From Rhodospirillaceae bacterium (lineage in GTDB: Bacteria; Pseudomonadota; Alphaproteobacteria; Dongiales; Dongiaceae), in the NCBI GenBank assembly GCA_016794075.1, contig JAEUKU010000142.1:1-6653 (forward strand): DNA of 6,653 nt. The letters run 5' to 3'. The translations under genes and the position numbers were made by a program. Numbering within the stretch: position 1 is the first letter of the stretch; the number at the start of each line of letters is the position of its first letter. This document shows, piece after piece, positions 4,763-6,653 of this stretch. The notes below the pieces were generated by a model. It was not told the origin of the DNA and ran no database searches. It saw nothing but the letters and a program-made list of their open reading frames with translations.

Positions 4763-5727
4763 CACAGGCTCCACTGCCATGGCAGCATGCCCAAGAGGCC
4801 CGGCGCGCGATCGAGCACGAGGGCGGCGAAATGCGCGAACAGATAGACGAGCGAGAAGCCGAACATCGCCTTGGCGGCGCGATGACCCGCCCGCTCACCC
4901 AGCACGGCGATCGCATGGCCGATGAAGGCGGCGTTGAGCGCCACGGCGACCGTCACATAGAGCCAGCCGGCCACGCCGAGCGCCGCCGGTGCCAGCGCGA
5001 CCGGCAGCAACAGCAGCGTGTAGACCAGCATCTGCCGCTTGGTGCTTTCCTGCCCCGCCACGACCGGCAGCATCGGCACGCCGGCCTTGGCGTAGTCGCC
5101 CTCGCGGAACAGCGCCAGCGCCCAGAAATGCGGCGGCGTCCACATGAAGATCAGCAGGAAGAGCGAGATCGAGGCGAGGCTGACGTCACCGGTGACCGCG
5201 GCCCAGCCGATCATCGGCGGGAAGGCTCCGGAGGCGCCGCCGATGACGATGTTCTGCGGCGTGCGCCGCTTCAGCCACATCGTATAGATGACGACATAGA
5301 AGAAGATGGTGAAGGCGAGCAGCGCGCCGGCGGTCCAGTTGACCGCCACCCCCATCAGCAGCACCGAGAAGACAGCGAGCACCAGGCCGAAGGCGAGCGC
5401 CGCTTCCGGTTCGACATAGCCGCGCGGGATCGGCCGGCCGCAGGTGCGGTTCATGATCGCGTCGATGTCGCGGTCGAACCACATGTTGATGGCGCCCGAG
5501 GCGCCGGCACCCACCGCGATGCACAGCACGGCGACGATGGCGATGAGCGGGTGAAGGTCACCGGGCGCGACGGCGAGGCCGGCGAAACCCGAGAACACCA
5601 CCAGCGACATCACCCGCGGCTTCAGCAGAGAGACGAAATCGCGCACGCGCCCGCCCGCCTGGACGAAGGCGACGTCCAGATCGGCTTGGGCGGCGGTTGC
5701 GGTCTCGGCTTTCGGCTTCATCTTCAT
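4762..5727 (-). CDS. ctaB: Protoheme IX farnesyltransferase (heme O synthase)
   Basis: This UbiA-family membrane prenyltransferase, about 321 residues, attaches a farnesyl group to heme b to make heme O, the precursor of heme A for aa3 oxidase (Cox10/CyoE homologue). After a polar N-terminal segment comes DFVSLLKPRVMSLVVFSGFA. The first aspartate motif is NMWFDRDID (81-89: N81, D85, D89), followed by the NRTCGRPIP stretch. The second conserved region holds MWTPPHFWAL (195-204) and GDYAKAGVPMLPVV (from 210). About eight to nine hydrophobic helices are visible. I chose the ATG at 5725-5727. A TTG at 5734-5736 would add three residues and an ATG at 5719-5721 would remove two. None has a strong Shine-Dalgarno sequence. 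It follows coxA after a hairpin and shares one base with the next small gene. The synonym cyoE is also used. Confidence 0.97.
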   Translation of the reverse strand: MKMKPKAETATAAQADLDVAFVQAGGRVRDFVSLLKPRVMSLVVFSGFAGLAVAPGDLHPLIAIVAVLCIAVGAGASGAINMWFDRDIDAIMNRTCGRPIPRGYVEPEAALAFGLVLAVFSVLLMGVAVNWTAGALLAFTIFFYVVIYTMWLKRRTPQNIVIGGASGAFPPMIGWAAVTGDVSLASISLFLLIFMWTPPHFWALALFREGDYAKAGVPMLPVVAGQESTKRQMLVYTLLLLPVALAPAALGVAGWLYVTVAVALNAAFIGHAIAVLGERAGHRAAKAMFGFSLVYLFAHFAALVLDRAPGLLGMLPWQWSL

Positions 5728-5742
5728 GCCCGGCAATCAGCT

Positions 5743-5773
5743 GAGCGGCGGCGGGTCGGAACCGCCGCCGCTC
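5743..5773 (-). promoter_or_regulatory. Strong hairpin between coxA and ctaB (12-bp GC stem)
   Basis: GAGCGGCGGCGG (5743-5754) and CCGCCGCCGCTC (5762-5773) are perfectly complementary around a 7-nt loop. On the minus strand the stem starts 10 nt after the coxA stop codon. It is followed by AGCTGATTGCC, not a U-run, so full intrinsic termination is unlikely. It could stabilise the upstream coxA mRNA, mark a processing site or partly attenuate ctaB. The pairing is seen directly; the role is inferred. Confidence 0.6.
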
Positions 5774-5783
5774 GATTTCCGCC

Positions 5784-6653
5784 TCAGTGATGGGCCTCGC
5801 CCTTGAACTGCGGCAGCGTCTCGAAGGTATGGAACGGCGGCGGCGAGCTTACCGTCCATTCCAGCGTCGTGGCGCCAACGCCCCACGGATTGTCGGCGCA
5901 GCGGCGGCCGGCGAACACGGTATAGATGGCGATGCCGACGAAGAACAGCGTGCTGCCGTAGGAGATGTAGGAGCCGATCGACGACCAGTAGTTCCAGAAG
6001 GCAAAGGCCTCCGGGAAATCCGGGTAGCGCCGCGGCATGCCCTGCAGGCCCAGGAAATGCTGCGGGAAGAAGGTCAGGTTGACGCCGACGAACGTGGTCC
6101 AGAAGTGCAGCTTGCCCGCCCATTCCGGATACTGCCGGCCCGACATCTTCCCGATCCAGTAGTAGAAGCCGCAGAAGATGGCGAACACGGCGCCGAGGCT
6201 GAGCACGTAGTGGAAATGCGCCACCACGTAATAGGTGTCGTGGAACGCCACGTCGACCGGCGCGTTCGCCAGCACCACGCCGGTGACGCCGCCGATGGTG
6301 AACAGGAAGATCAGGCCCACCGCGAACAGCATCGGCGTGTCGAAGCGGATCGACCCGCCCCACATCGTCGCGATCCAGGAGAAGATCTTCACACCGGTCG
6401 GTACCGCGATGACCATGGTGGCGGCCATGAAATAGGCGCGCGTGTCGACGTCCATGCCGACCGTGTACATGTGGTGCGCCCACACGACGAAGCCGACCAC
6501 GCCGATCGCCACCATGGCGTAGGCCATGCCGAGATAGCCGAAGACCGGCTTCTTCGAGAAGGTCGAGATCACCTGGCTGATGATGCCGAAGCCCGGCAGG
6601 ATCAGGATATACACCTCGGGGTGACCGAAGAACCAGAACAGATGCTGGAACAG
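5784..6653 (-). CDS. coxA: Cytochrome c oxidase subunit I, C-terminal part (5' end outside the window)
   Basis: This is the last 289 residues of the catalytic subunit of an aa3-type heme-copper oxidase, which reduces O2 to water and pumps protons. Counting from the first visible residue: GHPEVY (10-15) has the CuB histidine, the D-channel glutamate and the cross-linked tyrosine. AHH (59-61) gives the other two CuB histidines. K89 is the K-channel lysine. HDTYYVVAHFHYVLS (138-152) contains H146 for heme a3 and H148 for heme a. With the HPEVY glutamate present, this is an A1-type enzyme. All key residues in the visible part are intact. The C-terminus ends FKGEAHH. The frame is open to the right edge, so a start inside the window must not be assumed. 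The synonym ctaD is also used. It is the first visible gene of the cluster. Confidence 0.98.
   Translation of the reverse strand: MFQHLFWFFGHPEVYILILPGFGIISQVISTFSKKPVFGYLGMAYAMVAIGVVGFVVWAHHMYTVGMDVDTRAYFMAATMVIAVPTGVKIFSWIATMWGGSIRFDTPMLFAVGLIFLFTIGGVTGVVLANAPVDVAFHDTYYVVAHFHYVLSLGAVFAIFCGFYYWIGKMSGRQYPEWAGKLHFWTTFVGVNLTFFPQHFLGLQGMPRRYPDFPEAFAFWNYWSSIGSYISYGSTLFFVGIAIYTVFAGRRCADNPWGVGATTLEWTVSSPPPFHTFETLPQFKGEAHH

Noticed and set aside
4705..5790. A 361-codon plus-strand open frame opposite ctaB
   Set aside because: It is antisense to a clear heme O synthase and has extreme His/Arg/Asp/Gln composition, a typical high-GC shadow.

Overview
This window is GC-rich DNA with every recognisable gene on the minus strand. 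It reads as the 3' half of an alphaproteobacterial aa3-type cytochrome c oxidase cluster followed by two metabolic genes. The gene order (coxA, ctaB, a tiny single-span ORF, ctaG, coxC, DUF983, SURF1, then thrC nearby) and the long open antisense frames typical of high-GC codon use point to an alphaproteobacterium. Rhodospirillales-like is my best guess from gene order, but I cannot place it further without a search.

Layout in the direction of transcription (high to low coordinates): coxA, of which the C-terminal 289 residues are present and the 5' end lies outside the window; a 56-nt gap holding a perfect 12-bp hairpin; ctaB (heme O synthase); a 46-residue membrane protein ORF sharing one base with ctaB and ending 3 nt before ctaG; ctaG (Cox11-type copper chaperone); a 93-nt gap with two short perfect hairpins; coxC (subunit III); a DUF983 zinc-ribbon membrane protein; SURF1; and an M32 carboxypeptidase whose start overlaps the SURF1 stop by 4 nt. 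A 294-nt intergenic region follows, and then the first 44 codons of thrC (threonine synthase), which run off the left edge.

The cox genes form one assembly line. CtaB and SURF1 supply and deliver heme, CtaG delivers copper to CuB, and CoxA and CoxC are structural subunits. The short single-span protein and the DUF983 protein are conserved-looking passengers without a firm role. The M32 peptidase has no obvious respiratory function but is tied to SURF1 by an ATGA overlap.

The protein-coding content is ordinary, and I see no undescribed enzymatic or defence system. The least ordinary DNA lies between the M32 gene and thrC. Two 36-bp palindromic repeats in inverted orientation flank a 44-nt spacer, as in a REPIN/BIME element, and each repeat also contains a four-run G-quadruplex motif, one on each strand.
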